NCBI GenBank assembly: GCA_964036045.1 | Contig: OZ038379.1 | Coordinates: 78,400,929 to 78,464,928, forward strand | Length of the DNA stretch: 64,000 bases | Source of the DNA: Eutreptiella sp. 'Long Island Sound 2002' | Lineage: Eukaryota > Euglenozoa > Euglenophyceae > Eutreptiales > Eutreptiaceae | Direction: 5' to 3' | Shown here: positions 8,964 through 18,435 of the stretch, in pieces | Layout of the letters: each line of letters begins with the position of its first letter | How positions within the stretch are numbered: position 1 is the first letter of the stretch | Position numbers and translations under genes: made by a program | The notes under the pieces: generated by a model | Seen by the model: only the letters and a program-made list of their open reading frames with translations | Databases searched by the model: none | What the model was told of the DNA's origin: nothing

Positions 8964-9635
8964 TTAATCAGACACCGACCTTTTACCAACTTCTAGGCCA
9001 CTTGCATTTGTTGCACCATACATTGTTAGTATCTGCAGGTGGCCCTTAGCCACTCCTTGAATCCCGCTTTCCTTCCCGTGGAGCTTCTTCGCTGGCTTGT
9101 TCCCCCAAAGCACCTGCCAAACCTTCACCTTCGCCACCACGCCCCTGGGGTCCACCAAAAAAATTTCCATTGGGGCCACAGGCCCTTGACTTCTGCCAGT
9201 GGGGCGCGCCAAAGCACCTCGACGGCTTTGCTCAAGGGGGGGGGGGCAAACCCACAGGCCGTAAGAGTGCTGTGCCAGCTGCCTCGTCCCACCCTGTAAA
9301 AAATGGCCATCGCCAAGTTTGGCTGCAGTAGCCGCAACGCCACCAACTCCGTCGGCTGTTGCAGGCTGCAAAACTAAGGCTTCACTTGCCAGAGCACCTG
9401 TACGAGGGGGCCGGCTATCAAGCGCCTCACAAACAGTTGGTTGGGTGTCCCACTGCAAGACAGTAAAAACACCGAAACAGAGGCTTTGCCACCAACCAAA
9501 ATGGCGGCTACCAATGCCACTGCCAAAGCATGCAGAGTGCACTGTGTAAAGTGCCTGCGCTGCATGCGACATGCACAGAGTGCACAAACTGCAGAAGAAG
9601 ATTGCAACATTTGCGGTGGGAGGGGAGGGAGCCAC
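8964..9635 (-). CDS. Unrecognised exon-like frame, 223 codons
   Basis: The frame is open for 223 codons. The C-terminal half (PVAPMEIFLVDPRGVVAKVK and the following WQVLWGNKPAKKLHGKES) looks like real protein and ends at a stop at 8964. The N-terminal part has candidate 3' splice sites on the minus strand (TCTTCTTCTGCAG near 9593 and ACTGTCTTGCAG near 9460), so the true exon probably starts at one of these. The frame lies downstream of the exons at 9915-10519 on the same strand and may be the 3' part of the same gene. No family is recognised. Confidence 0.35.
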   Translation of the reverse strand: MAPSPPTANVAIFFCSLCTLCMSHAAQALYTVHSACFGSGIGSRHFGWWQSLCFGVFTVLQWDTQPTVCEALDSRPPRTGALASEALVLQPATADGVGGVAATAAKLGDGHFLQGGTRQLAQHSYGLWVCPPPLEQSRRGALARPTGRSQGPVAPMEIFLVDPRGVVAKVKVWQVLWGNKPAKKLHGKESGIQGVAKGHLQILTMYGATNASGLEVGKRSVSD

Positions 9636-9914
9636 TGCCCAACCAATTTCGGGGAAAATCCCACAGATAATTCTTGACCACCAGTGCTCTCATCCCATAC
9701 ATGGGCTCATCCCAATCAACACAACAAGGAAATCATCTTGAGTGAGGTTGTCCCCCCCCCCGGAAGGGGGAAACGTGGTGTGCCCAGGTATTGACCCCAC
9801 CCCTTTGACAACACTGTTCTTTATGGTTGGCCCTTGTCATGGCTGTATGTATTGCATCCTTAAGGCTGAGGCTGCCCACAACCAGCCCTCCCACAAGTTT
9901 GAGACACAGTATAC

Positions 9915-10130
9915 CTTGAGAAGGCCATTCCAGCCTTTAGGTCAATCTCCTGCTGGCCATCAACAGCCAATGCCTGGCGGATATCTAAGCGACCAAGGTT
10001 GCGATATGCATGCTTAATCTCCCATGAAGTGAGGGCAGAGAAACGGGCTCTAAACACCTGCAATGGGTGCAACAAGGATGAGAAGGAATGCAGACGTTCC
10101 AAGGCAAAGACAGCGTGTCCAACAATGAGT
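9915..10130 (-). CDS. Internal exon of an unrecognised minus-strand gene
   Basis: Bounded by a 3' splice site (GGTTAGGTTTAG at 10131-10132) and a 5' splice site (AAG then GTATAC at 9914). It reads LIVGHAVFALERLHSFSSLL, then HPLQVFRARFSALTSWEIKH and DIRQALAVDGQQEIDLKAG. Joining it to the exon ending at 10251 keeps the frame open: the split codon AG+A gives Arg. That agreement supports both exons being real. The protein is unidentified. Confidence 0.45.
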
Positions 10131-10250
10131 CTAAACCTAACCAGGACACATTTCACCCACACCCTCAGGTACTCAGTTCCCCTACGTTATTTCCATTCCC
10201 ATAGGCATACTTTGGACCCCAGGTTCTTGCCACCCTCACGTCTCAAATAC
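10131..10250 (-). other. Candidate 120-bp GT-AG intron
   Basis: Minus-strand donor CAG then GTATTTGAG at 10250, acceptor GGTTTAG at 10131. Removal joins two exon-like frames in phase and excludes an in-frame stop at 10187 that otherwise closes the upstream frame. Confidence 0.45.
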
Positions 10251-10519
10251 CTGGTCCAAGGACTGAAAATTATCCTTGCAGGTCGCCAGCACATCAAAGC
10301 AGTTGGCCTCGCCATCAGGGTGGCAATCAAACCAAAAGCAAATGAAATGACATCCCTGCAGAAAGACATGTAAGTGATGGCAATGCGCTGCAGATAGGCA
10401 TGGCATGGGGCTGTAAACAGGCAATGGCAACAGAGCAGGCATGCAAGTATGGAACAATGCAAAACCCAAAGTCCCTTGCCTTTGGGAAGTCCACCTCGCA
10501 AAGAACTTGCCCCAAGCAA
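10251..10519 (-). CDS. Upstream exon of the same unrecognised gene
   Basis: Reads through HAYLQRIAITYMSFCRDVIS, FAFGLIATLMARPTALMCWR and PARIIFSPWT into the donor at 10250. A second acceptor (CATGTCTTTCTGCAG near 10358) lies inside, so the exon may be shorter. The DVISFAFGLIATLM segment is hydrophobic and might be a membrane span. A competing frame (HFICFWFDCHPDGEANCFDV) is also open over the same bases, so the frame choice rests on the splice phase. Confidence 0.35.
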
Positions 10520-10699
10520 TGCAAGTTACCCAGGCTTGTGCCTATCCATCTACATATAAGCTCTGATATTGCCTACAATGCCCATGCACACGCTACATGG
10601 CTCCCATGGATATTTCTGTGCTCTCAGTGAACCAAATGGCCACTGAAGCCTGCCCCAAGGGTCCCTGGGAGTTAATCACAATTTCCAACCAACCCATGT

Positions 10700-11260
10700 A
10701 GGCCGAAAAAATGGGTCAGCCCTCACTTGTGGGGCCCCATAGGGGCCCTGATCCAGAGACCCAGAGATGAAACCTGGGACCCCTGCAAATGGTTAGGAGG
10801 TCCATATTCAAGAAACATGTGGAATGGAACCATCCGAACGGACGCACAACGCCGCCTAGAGGCCAAACAAATTTTGCCAACCATGGTGCACATGAGCCCA
10901 AAAAAGTGCTTTAGGCCCTAGTGGGCACAACGAGGAGGGCTTGAATGGTGCTACATGGCTCCCCATGGATTAAGACGTACTCCCATTGTCACCAAATGAT
11001 CACCCCCGCCCAGCTCAAGGGTTCTGGAAGTTGTCAGAGGTCATCCAAAATGGCGTGTCGCAGGTGGAGCCCCTTTGGGGGGGGGGGGGGTGGATCTCGG
11101 ATACCCAGAGATAGAGCCTGGGACCCCAGCCATTGGTTGGGGATCCATATAGAATGAGAAAGTGGAAAAGGATCAGGATCCAAATCGACGCACAGTGGCG
11201 GCTATGGTCCAACCAAATTCCAAAGTGCAGCCCATGGTAACCCAGCGTGTCACTCAGGCT
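10700..11260. repeat. Dispersed repeat family, two tandem-like copies about 340 bp apart
   Basis: ACCCAGAGATGAAACCTGGG (10760) matches ACCCAGAGATAGAGCCTGGG (11103). CGGACGCACAACGCCGCC (10838) matches CGACGCACAGTGGCGGC (11187). GGTGCTACATGGCTCCCC (10947) and CCCATTGTCACCAAATGATC (10981) recur at 11660-11720 and at 59890-59950. The CCCAG/CTGGG arms flank a short loop. No coding frame is supported. The family may be a non-autonomous element. Confidence 0.7.
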
Positions 11261-11584
11261 TGTCACCAGGCACCAACAGGCCCTAAGAAAAATGTGCTGT
11301 GCTGCGGCATGCTGCAGCATGCTTCAAGAAGTGGGTGGGGGGATACCCAATTTTCCAAAACCTGCAAAGTTGGCCAAACCACACAAAAGAATCTCAGGGA
11401 TGTACTTGCTCATCTCACAGTGTGACAACATGGTAGGTGTTTGCAAAGCTTCAGGGTTGAAACATTCAAAGAAATGGACAAACAAAACAAAACAAAAAGA
11501 AAGAAAACTCTGTGCGACATCAGGAGAAGAACAGACAAGCTAAAATTTGACAGTACCGGGCTTTGATACAAGGATACCGGATTT

Positions 11585-11735
11585 GCCCACTATAGTGCAA
11601 CGAAGCAAGCCCAAAACGACGCCTTTGGGGGCCAAGAAGCCCCACTGAGAGGGCCTAGAAGGTGCTGCATAGCCCCCCATGGGTTTATATGTGCTCCCAT
11701 TGTCACCAAATGATCACCCAACAACGACCCAAATG
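11585..11735. repeat. Dispersed repeat family, third copy
   Basis: GCAACGAAGCAAGCCCAAAA then CGACGCCTTTGGGGGCC is repeated at about 60383-60420. The following GGTGCTGCATAGCCCCCCAT and CCATTGTCACCAAATGATCA match 10947-11005. It belongs to the same family as 10700-11260. Confidence 0.7.
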
Positions 11736-12262
11736 TCCCTGAGGACCATCAAGGGTAATTGAAAAAACGCAGATTTCAGCCAACACATGTAGACCGATTT
11801 CAGTGGAAACACTCATTTTGCTTCTCTCAAATGGGCTACGAATGGCCCTAAGCAAGGCTAGAGGTTGAAGAAAACAACCCTTTGTATCCTAGTATTTCGA
11901 TATTGTTACAAAGTCCCCAGTTACACCCCTCAGAGTGGGTACCACGGAGTCAGTTAGGTCACCAAAAATGCCCAAATGACAAAAATTATTGGAAGCTGCA
12001 TGTGCACATTTGCACTCGTCCCACTCCGCCCACACAGACCCTATAAACGCCATGGATTTGGGACCCGAAAAAAACACTTTTTTTCGCCTCAAAATCGAAC
12101 AAAAAGATTCTTGATCTTTGACAAGAAAAAGAGGGGTCATTTTTTGAACCCCACCCACCCAAAAAAGTGGGTTTCAAGTGTGTGTGTGGGAGGGCAGGGG
12201 GGGGGGGTCGAGGGGGGGCTGCCGACCAAAAACTAATTGGGGGAATGCACTTAGCCGGCTTC
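11736..12262. other. No gene seen
   Basis: Low-information sequence with short frames on both strands and a G10 tract near 12199. A minus-strand frame at 11889-12158 has no recognisable feature. Confidence 0.4.
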
Positions 12263-12746
12263 TTAGGTCAAGGACGCAGCACTCCCAGAGTGATCGGGAG
12301 AAGCACTGCAAGATATCCTTTTGGATACCCCATGTTGGACGTGTGTGTCATGGACAAATTCACCTCTATCTGAAACTACCTGTTTTTGTATGGTATGTGC
12401 TTCTTGTAGCAAAATTGATGTTTCCAAATTCAATACGTGTATAGATAAACTCAGAGCATTCGGAGAGGACACACATGCATGAGTGTTGTGAAAGATACAT
12501 GTCAAGGTTGTCACTTTTTGGGTGTAGGTTGTGAGGCACATACATGCAACAACGCTTTTTGTGAAAATGTGTTCCGCCTCTTCAGTGCAGCAGAACACAA
12601 TGTTACAGGGAGGGGCATCCAAAGCCCGCCCAAAACACCACTCGACGTGACAGTACAGTGCTGCTTGTGCCCAATTGCACAATAACAAGGCTGAAAACCA
12701 ACGAAATCCGAAATTTGAGCTCTGCAGAGCGCACCAGATCAAAAAC

Positions 12747-13529
12747 CTAAGAAATTAATGCATGGAAATGGGCTATAGGGAACTCATTTCTTTCCCATCC
12801 TGGGAGCAGGCTTGCCTTGCTTGGCCTTTGTAGCCACAACTGCCATGGCAGAGGAGCTGATGGGTGGTTGTTCTGTGGGGAACCTTTCTTATTTGCACGA
12901 GGAGTGGTGTCCGAGGGCTTGCGCTTCCCGGCCACGGGAGCATCAACAGGCTGGTCCAAGCCATCTACCTCTTCACCCTCCTCCCCATCAATCTCACCCT
13001 CGCTGTTGGCTACTGCACACAAACACCCATGGTCAATCGCCTCGTACCATTCCTGCCAATCTATAATACAAAAACAATCCATATCAGCTATTGTGGTCCC
13101 TAACAAACTCATGAATTCGGGCTTGTCAGAAGCCTTGCTTGTATAGGCAACCACAACACACGTTGATTCCGCCACGCATCTTAACACTTGTGCGGGCATG
13201 ATAACATTGGACGTGTCAGCAAGAAGCCATGCCGATTCCTCTGGTGCTCTAGTGTCACTCGGCACGATCTTCAGAGCCTTTAGGAACCAACGTACAACAG
13301 GTAAAGGAAGGGACGTCTTATATTCAACCCGGTCAATTAAAAAATAATTTGAAACTTTAATACCAAGCTTGTGAGGGAACCCAAAAATTACCGATCTCTC
13401 CACCATCTGCATAGTCAGCGTGCCATTAGTCTTACCACAGGTGGTAACGGTGATCCACGGCCAACCATCGCAACTTGCCAGCCTCCTCAATTGATCGCCG
13501 AAGAACTTCATTGCCTTGCCGCACCACAA
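12747..13529 (-). CDS. Unrecognised protein segment with acidic hinge and basic tail
   Basis: A 260-codon frame. Regions in order: a compact N-terminal part with WPWITVTTCGKTNGTLTMQM, a globular middle (VSNYFLIDRVEYKTSLPLPV; PEFMSLLGTTIADMDCFCII), an acidic hinge (EGEIDGEEGEEVDGLDQ), then a basic, probably nuclear-targeting tail (AGKRKPSDTTPRANKKGSP). It overlaps a frame at 13432-13746 that looks like its N-terminal extension (EDECMGEVHPLLDTVHGKEV), shifted by one base near 13510-13530. The standard stop is TAG at 12747. If TAG is read as Gln, the frame runs on to TGA at 12582 through VFDLVRSAELKFRISLVFSL. No family is recognised. The context of transposon relics suggests a transposon or DNA-associated protein. 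Confidence 0.5.
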   Translation of the reverse strand: MWCGKAMKFFGDQLRRLASCDGWPWITVTTCGKTNGTLTMQMVERSVIFGFPHKLGIKVSNYFLIDRVEYKTSLPLPVVRWFLKALKIVPSDTRAPEESAWLLADTSNVIMPAQVLRCVAESTCVVVAYTSKASDKPEFMSLLGTTIADMDCFCIIDWQEWYEAIDHGCLCAVANSEGEIDGEEGEEVDGLDQPVDAPVAGKRKPSDTTPRANKKGSPQNNHPSAPLPWQLWLQRPSKASLLPGWERNEFPIAHFHALIS

Positions 13530-13746
13530 CCGCTATCGGGACTTCTTTTCCATGAACCGTGTCCAGTAGTGGATGCACCTCCCCCATACACTCGTCCTCC
13601 GGCTCAAGTAGGATCTGAAGGAACAGGCTTATTCGGGGGTATTGCAAATCAAATTTCAAACGTAAGTGCCCCCGCCCCCCCGCCACTAACACCATTACAA
13701 ATTCAAGGACCGCAGTAGGGAGTATGGCGGTAGGGTAGTAGGGCAT
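13432..13746 (-). CDS. N-terminal extension frame of the 12747-13529 protein
   Basis: Contains LRLKFDLQYPRISLFLQILL, EPEDECMGEVHPLLDTVHGK and EVPIAVVVRQG. The last 98 bases overlap the downstream frame, so one frame change (indel or small intron) is needed. The first codons overlap a C-rich tract (CCCCCGCCCCCCC near 13670), so the true start is not settled. Confidence 0.35.
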   Translation of the reverse strand: MPYYPTAILPTAVLEFVMVLVAGGRGHLRLKFDLQYPRISLFLQILLEPEDECMGEVHPLLDTVHGKEVPIAVVVRQGNEVLRRSIEEAGKLRWLAVDHRYHLW

Positions 13747-13881
13747 ACCACATCAAATGGTGGATCTGCAGATCCGGCACAAACACCCTTGTTTTCACTC
13801 AACAAGAAGATGCGCATTTCACCCATTGCTGCATGAGCATCGCCAGCCTCAGCAGTCCCAGTCGATAGGAGATGCGCCCAT

Positions 13882-14100
13882 TCAATTCAAGGTCAAACCC
13901 ACCAGCTTGTCTGAGTTGCTATTGAGCTTTGGTATTACCCGTGGTTTCGATAGTGCCATTCGGAAGGGTTGCCATTCATCACTAGCCCACAGTTTGCACT
14001 TCTCACCAGCACTCCACGGCGGATACTCGCAGGTTGGTGATCGGAACCACTTTCCACAGTTCAACTTGATAGCACTATTTTCGGGAACCCGTTTCCGCAC
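13882..14100 (-). CDS. Cys/Trp-rich exon-like frame
   Basis: A 72-codon frame with LNCGKWFRSPTCEYPPWSAG followed by EKCKLWASDEWQPFRM. Three cysteines and four tryptophans in 40 residues suggest a small structured domain. It lies upstream of the 13.4-kb frame on the same strand and may be an earlier exon of that gene. No splice sites are assigned. Confidence 0.3.
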   Translation of the reverse strand: MRKRVPENSAIKLNCGKWFRSPTCEYPPWSAGEKCKLWASDEWQPFRMALSKPRVIPKLNSNSDKLVGLTLN

Positions 14101-14149
14101 ATGGGCCAGTTCCTCGGGATTCTTGTGAATGATGTCACCGAGATGTGTT

Positions 14150-14345
14150 ACTATTGGGCTTTATGAGGCAGATGCGCTTTGCAGATTGCAAATTGGGCGC
14201 AGTGTCTTATTTACCCCCCAGAGATGACAGTTGATGCATTTTGTGCTCTGCAAAGCGCCAACTGGCTAGGTGGTCTCATTTATCCCCCAAGGAAATGACA
14301 ATTAATGCATTTTGCGCTTTGCAGAGCACAAACCCGACCAAACCG
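14150..14345. repeat. Short direct repeats with a GCGCTTTGCAGAGC-type palindrome
   Basis: Three related modules: GATGCGCTTTGCAGATTGC (14170), GATGCATTTTGTGCTCTGCA (14231) and AATGCATTTTGCGCTTTGCA (14303). Between them lie similar AGATGACAGTTGATGCA and AAATGACAATTAATGCA blocks, giving a period near 72 bp. They are followed by CTCGGGTGTACTCGGGTATA triplets near 14396-14425. Confidence 0.75.
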
Positions 14346-14553
14346 GCACCGGGAAGGCAATTTGAGAGTTGGGCATACTTCTGCTCTCGTGTATACTCGG
14401 GTGTACTCGGGTATACTCGGGGTGTAGATAAACATATTCCCCATTCCAATCATCCTTCAATTTGCGGCAAATGCCGTTCAGCGCGGCAAGTGATGCTTTT
14501 TGAGATGACATGAAATCCACCACATCTTGACACGGATCGGCATGCACTCCCAA
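14302..14553 (-). CDS. Exon-like frame of uncertain status
   Basis: The upper part reads GVHADPCQDVVDFMSSQKAS then LAALNGICRKLKDDWNGEYV, which looks like protein. The lower part runs into the palindrome repeats and CTCGGGTATA triplets, so the true end is probably near 14430. It is collinear with the other minus-strand frames between 12.7 and 15.8 kb. Confidence 0.35.
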   Translation of the reverse strand: MGVHADPCQDVVDFMSSQKASLAALNGICRKLKDDWNGEYVYLHPEYTRVHPSIHESRSMPNSQIAFPVPVWSGLCSAKRKMH

Positions 14554-14874
14554 TGCTCGTCGGAGGGTTGTACAAGTGACACCTATATGAAGGAATCAGC
14601 TCTACAGTGAATGCATCACACTGTGCCTGTGGTACACTACTGGCTGATTTGTCATATGCATGTTAGTCATGCTGGTAAGTGCAAGAATACCTTCTTTCAC
14701 CACGTTGGCAAAGTTCTTCAGGCCATCCTCACATTGGTTCTCCGTTGATATAACCATACACTGTAGCGGCCTCCAACCTTTCCACTCCTAAGGGGATGCA
14801 CACAAAGAAGATGCAGGAGGATATGCTCTGCACAGCGCAATAGACGAGAATAGTTGGGTTTCATGGGGGCTTGG

Positions 14875-14912
14875 GGAGGGGTGGGTGGGTGGGTGGGGGG
14901 GGGGGGGGGGGC
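14875..14912 (+). repeat. GGGT run leading into a G18 tract
   Basis: GGGTGGGTGGGTGGG followed by about 18 consecutive G. A potential G-quadruplex and a likely site of length error. Confidence 0.85.
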
Positions 14913-14969
14913 AGCGCATAGACAACGAAATTTGTTGACCCATTCTCATTTAAGGGGGTAGAAGGCAAT

Positions 14970-15263
14970 TTACCGGTTTTTCTTGTCCATAGATCTGGCC
15001 AACCTTTCGCACATCAGACACCAATGCAACTTTTTCATCTTGCTTCCACTCTTCACTTTGGTACTGCTGCCAAATTGTACTCCCCACTTGGTGTCACTCA
15101 ATGCCTGCCATAGACTACTGTTGCGCATTTGAGTCCCCTCTGGTGTGTTCACGTATGCCCAGAGGTGTGTTTGTCTAGACCACATCCGCCACCGCATACA
15201 ACATCCACGAGGGTACCTCCTTCCTCTCCAATGCAAATTCTTTGCACCAGTCCCAAGCCGCAC
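14970..15263 (-). CDS. Exon-like frame, Lys/Trp-rich
   Basis: Reads WSRQTHLWAYVNTPEGTQMR, then NSSLWQALSDTKWGVQFGSS and MKKLHWCLMCERLARSMDKK, ending at 14970. A different frame upstream (15175-15375) reads AAWDWCKEFALERKEVPSWM, so a frame change near 15185 is likely if both belong to one protein. The family is unrecognised. Confidence 0.4.
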   Translation of the reverse strand: MRLGTGAKNLHWRGRRYPRGCCMRWRMWSRQTHLWAYVNTPEGTQMRNSSLWQALSDTKWGVQFGSSTKVKSGSKMKKLHWCLMCERLARSMDKKNR

Positions 15264-15504
15264 AGGTCACATGTTGGCACGCTATCACGTAGAAGATGTT
15301 TGTTGTAACACAAAGCCAGGGGTTGTAGAAGAGTGCAAAATATGGTAGGTGGCCAGAGCGCACTACAGAACACAACGAGGCGGAAATGTCTAATTTTCAT
15401 GTTGGTTTGGCACCGAATGCATGTGAAACGCTTGTATGTGAGTCACAGACTTGGTGAGCACCACACAATACATTCCAAATGGCGGTGTGGTGGATGCCGC
15501 TTAC

Positions 15505-15801
15505 TTGCCTGGTGTGCTTCCATGAGTACCAATCCCTCTTGCAAACTCGTCCATACTCACAGCTTAGATCCCTGCGGAGCTTCTGGATAGGGATTTCGAT
15601 CTGCTTGGCTTCCATCCACTCCGATAGTGTGTTTTTCACCATTGCCTTGATGAGGGCCTCAGTGTTCCGGGCCGTTGCTGCAAGATCCTGTTGATGTGTG
15701 CTAGCGCAGGGGGTTGCACAAGCCTGCAAGGCGTGTCTCATGTTTAGACACACCTCATTAGGAGTGCTGGGCGAGGGTGGTGCTGAATCATCATCATCCA
15801 T
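15505..15801 (-). CDS. First exon of the 12.7-15.8 kb gene
   Basis: Starts at ATG 15801 with an acidic, Pro-rich leader (MDDDDSAPPSPSTPNEVC), then a helical segment (TARNTEALIKAMVKNTLSEW) and RRDLSCEYGRVCKRDWYSWK. It ends at a candidate donor: minus-strand ACCAGGCAAGTAAGC can be cut as CAA-GTAAGC (15504) or as a GC-type donor AG-GCAAGT. It is the best-supported start in this cluster. Product unknown. Confidence 0.5.
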
Positions 15802-16159
15802 GCTTGTAAAGTGGACTCAGCAAAAAGTAGAAAACAGAGGAAAACGCGTGGGCTTTGAGCGGATTTGGGCACAATTCTCAGCTGAGCACTCAAGGTCAGA
15901 ACACTCATGGACAAATGAAAGATCCTCCTTTAAACACACAAAACCCTTGTCCCTATGACCGTCCCAATGTGAGACAGCATTCACACTCCGCTGTTAAGGT
16001 CCTTAAGGCTATGGCGGACCAGGCCTCCCTCCCCGCGCCATTGTGTGGGCCTTCCGATCCTAGTGTGCATGCTACTACAAGGGAAGGAGAGGGAGAGCGA
16101 GGAGGTGTAGGGGGTGTCGGAGGTATCGGTTTGTGACGTGTGTGTGCATGTAGCTCCGC
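15802..16159. other. Spacer between two minus-strand gene clusters
   Basis: No standard-code gene. If TAG is read as Gln, the frame of the upstream gene continues from 16160 through a Pro/Ser-rich stretch (IPPTPPTPPRSPSPS) to a TGA near 15915. Confidence 0.35.
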
Positions 16160-16693
16160 CTACTTCTTCCGCCCTAACGTCTTCACCGTGTGTTGCTTCT
16201 TAGCACTTTGCTTGGGAGTGGTGATGGGCTGCTTTGTGCCATTGCCGGGCACAGCTTTCTTTTTGGGGAGAACTTCCACCCCGGAAAAAGAGGTAGAAGA
16301 GGAAGAAGATGAGGAAGAAGAGGAGCTATTACCGTCTTCGGAAAATGCGGAACTCTCGTTACGGGTGGACGAATCATAATCTGCGGAAGACGCACATTCC
16401 GCGGAGCTTACATCCTCCTCCAGTCTCCACTCCCAATTGAAGCGGCCAAGACAGGCTTCATAGAAGGATGCACCCTCATTGTGAACCGCATGTGCCACTT
16501 TCAAGGTGATCTTGGGCTTCATCACCATGGGGATTTTTTTGGCTCGCCCCCTTTTTTTCTCATCATCATGGCTAACTACAACCCATTCCGTCGAATCAAC
16601 GGTGTTTGGTGCCACGGTGGGATGGCAACGTGCCAAGTGAGTTTTGATGTTCAAAACCCACGGGCGCACTCCACGCAGGAATAGGACATTCAC
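16160..16693 (-). CDS. C-terminal segment: C2H2-like finger, Ser run, basic tail
   Basis: Upstream of the first Met the same frame reads PCANKKTCPVNVLFLRG followed by RPWVLNIKTHLARCHP, giving two Cys and a His-x3-Cys-His arrangement like a single C2H2/BED-type finger. Then come a basic patch (DDEKKRGRAKKIP), an acidic segment (WRLEEDVSSAE), an 11-Ser run and a Lys-rich tail (SAKKQHTVKTLGRKK), all typical of a nuclear DNA-binding protein. It ends at TAG 16160. It overlaps the end of the 16596-17681 frame, so a frame change or intron around 16700 joins them. Confidence 0.45.
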   Translation of the reverse strand: MNVLFLRGVRPWVLNIKTHLARCHPTVAPNTVDSTEWVVVSHDDEKKRGRAKKIPMVMKPKITLKVAHAVHNEGASFYEACLGRFNWEWRLEEDVSSAECASSADYDSSTRNESSAFSEDGNSSSSSSSSSSSTSFSGVEVLPKKKAVPGNGTKQPITTPKQSAKKQHTVKTLGRKK

Positions 16694-17681
16694 AGGGCAT
16701 GTTTTCTTGTTTGCGCATGGCCACTGCGTGCTTCAACGGGACCTCACACGGGCATGTGCTACTGATTTTCTTGACCACAATACTTGTGGTGCACGTACCT
16801 GTAGTGCGACCACACAAAGCGCAAGGTTCGGCCGCACCATGCGTCCTTGGGTCCGTTACCCCCTCTCCCTTCTGCAAGTGCATTGCCACATGATTGCACA
16901 TCCTTGCCAAAGCAATGGCAGCTCCACAAAACAAAACAAAATTCTGTTGCTTCCGTGGGCCGCACGCTGGTATGTGCCACACCAGCGTATGGCTGTGCAC
17001 ACAACTAAGACAATTTGGTACCTTTGCAATTTTCACAAAGGCACATAGGGTGCCCAATGGAATGACCCAACGACCATCGGCCTCATCAAAATTGCAATTG
17101 TCAGACAATGAAACATTGTTTACATTCATGGGGGTTTGACCAAACCGGGCGGTTTGTGCCGTGCGCCGTAGCCGATCGCTTGACGCATGTTCAACATTGC
17201 CGTTGAAATACTCATTGACAAGTTGTGGAATATGCACGGTGTGCCCATTGGCGCATGGGACATAGGCTCGATTCCGGTCACAACCATGACAACGCAGCCA
17301 CGATTTCAGGGAACAAGCATCGGTAGGATCGCTATCCTCCATTACTTTGGTGTCCGGGGCGGTCCCCAAAAATTCGTCTTCTTTGTCCAACATAAGGGGT
17401 GCACCACATGGTTTCAAAAGGGTTGCACCGCTTTGAAAAAGAGATTCCAAGACATTGAGCGGAGGTGAGCCAATCTGTGGGTGTTGCTCAAGGATGGTTG
17501 TGGCACGCATTGTACCCCTTTCCCAAATCTTTTTGAGATCAACACTTTGCAAACTACAATCTGCAGTGTACTGAAGTGGAGTCAATTGATCAGTGGCGTC
17601 GCACTCATGCCGCTTGCGCCAATCAGGATGTGCCAAAAAAATGTCTTGGATGCCCAAAACAGCCTGCAAGGGGTCCCGCAT
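16596..17681 (-). CDS. Unrecognised Cys-rich protein, main exon (361 codons)
   Basis: The longest non-repeat frame in the window. It begins at ATG 17681 directly after a 3' splice site (CATGTTCTGTAG). It contains HPDWRKRHECDATDQLTPLQ, SLKSWLRCHGCDRNRAYVPC, HTVHIPQLVNEYFNGNVEHA and WVIPLGTLCAFVKIAKVPNC, followed by a Cys/His-rich region (SCVHSHTLVW; EPCALCGRTTGTC; TCPCEVPLKH). The paired cysteines suggest zinc binding. The intron upstream (17682-17861) joins it in phase to the exon ending at 17862. I do not recognise the family. A transposon-encoded multi-domain protein is possible from size and context. Confidence 0.55.
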   Translation of the reverse strand: MRDPLQAVLGIQDIFLAHPDWRKRHECDATDQLTPLQYTADCSLQSVDLKKIWERGTMRATTILEQHPQIGSPPLNVLESLFQSGATLLKPCGAPLMLDKEDEFLGTAPDTKVMEDSDPTDACSLKSWLRCHGCDRNRAYVPCANGHTVHIPQLVNEYFNGNVEHASSDRLRRTAQTARFGQTPMNVNNVSLSDNCNFDEADGRWVIPLGTLCAFVKIAKVPNCLSCVHSHTLVWHIPACGPRKQQNFVLFCGAAIALARMCNHVAMHLQKGEGVTDPRTHGAAEPCALCGRTTGTCTTSIVVKKISSTCPCEVPLKHAVAMRKQENMPCECPIPAWSAPVGFEHQNSLGTLPSHRGTKHR

Positions 17682-17861
17682 CTACAGAACATGAAAATTG
17701 TGTTTGTGGTTCACGGTGCGGGTGATGGAAAACAAGTTCTCGGCAAGTGGACACCCCAATTAGCATATGTACAAGGATGCCGTTGCGTCGCGGACTTGCA
17801 TAACCTTTACAGTGATGAAGGGGGTCTGAAAAGTGACTTGCCACCGCGAATACAAGCTTAC
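17682..17861 (-). other. Candidate 180-bp GT-AG intron, phase 0
   Basis: Minus-strand donor ATACCC then GTAAGCTTG at 17861, acceptor CATGTTCTGTAG at 17682. Both flanking frames are in phase 0, giving NKYQKDVIP followed by MRDPLQAVLG. Confidence 0.5.
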
Positions 17862-18287
17862 GGGTATGACATCCTTCTGGTATTTATTGAAGGAGTACAA
17901 CATCAATTGATGGCCTGTGGACAAGTCTTCCATAGCATGATACAAACTAAGGTTTGGGTCGAAGTACCCCGACAATAATAGATCACACAGTTGCCCCGTC
18001 AACCGCACATCAGGGATGGCCGCACGCAACGTTGGTGACAAATCGCGCCGGCCAAGGCTGCAAGGGGCATCGCCAATGCTTTTGAACAATTGTAAAAATG
18101 CAATTGCAAGGGGAACGTTTTGCTTGTCCTTCGGATTGTATGCGCTTTTTGAGATGTGACACTGAAACACATGAGCCAAGGGCAGAATGGTTGCCATAGT
18201 AACTCGCATTCCTGGCTCAAGTTGAAATCCATGGATCAATCCATGTGACCGGCTGGTCTTGAAGAGATGCGGGGGATAAAAAAACAC
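17862..18287 (-). CDS. Exon of the 16.2-19.4 kb gene
   Basis: Reads MRVTMATILPLAHVFQCHIS, PKDKQNVPLAIAFLQLFKSI, RRDLSPTLRAAIPDVRLTGQ and CDLLLSGYFDPNLSLYHAME, up to the donor at 17861. Upstream it meets a T7-G11 homopolymer (18280-18299 region), where the frame changes relative to the preceding segment. The composition is that of a helical globular domain. Confidence 0.5.
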
Positions 18288-18289
18288 CC

Positions 18290-18435
18290 CCCCCCCCAGC
18301 GGGCAACATTACAATCAACGGCCGGGATATCCCATGTTTGTGACAGTTGCATGCTACCACGGTGCGCAGTAGCCCGTCGTGGGTCACCATCTTTCCCGGG
18401 TGACAACATTTACCCACGTTGACATAGCTCACCAG
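18290..18435 (-). CDS. Short Cys-rich segment of the same gene
   Basis: Reads SYVNVGKCCHPGKMVTHDGL, then LRTVVACNCHKHGISRPLIV. It contains a CC...CNCHKH arrangement that could bind metal. It is bounded on both sides by frame changes (GGTGAGC at about 18437 and the G11 run at about 18290). Confidence 0.35.

Noticed and set aside
13371-13718. Plus-strand frame opposite the 12.7-13.7 kb gene
   Set aside because: It is antisense to the better-supported minus-strand frames and Pro-rich only because of the C-rich tract at 13670.
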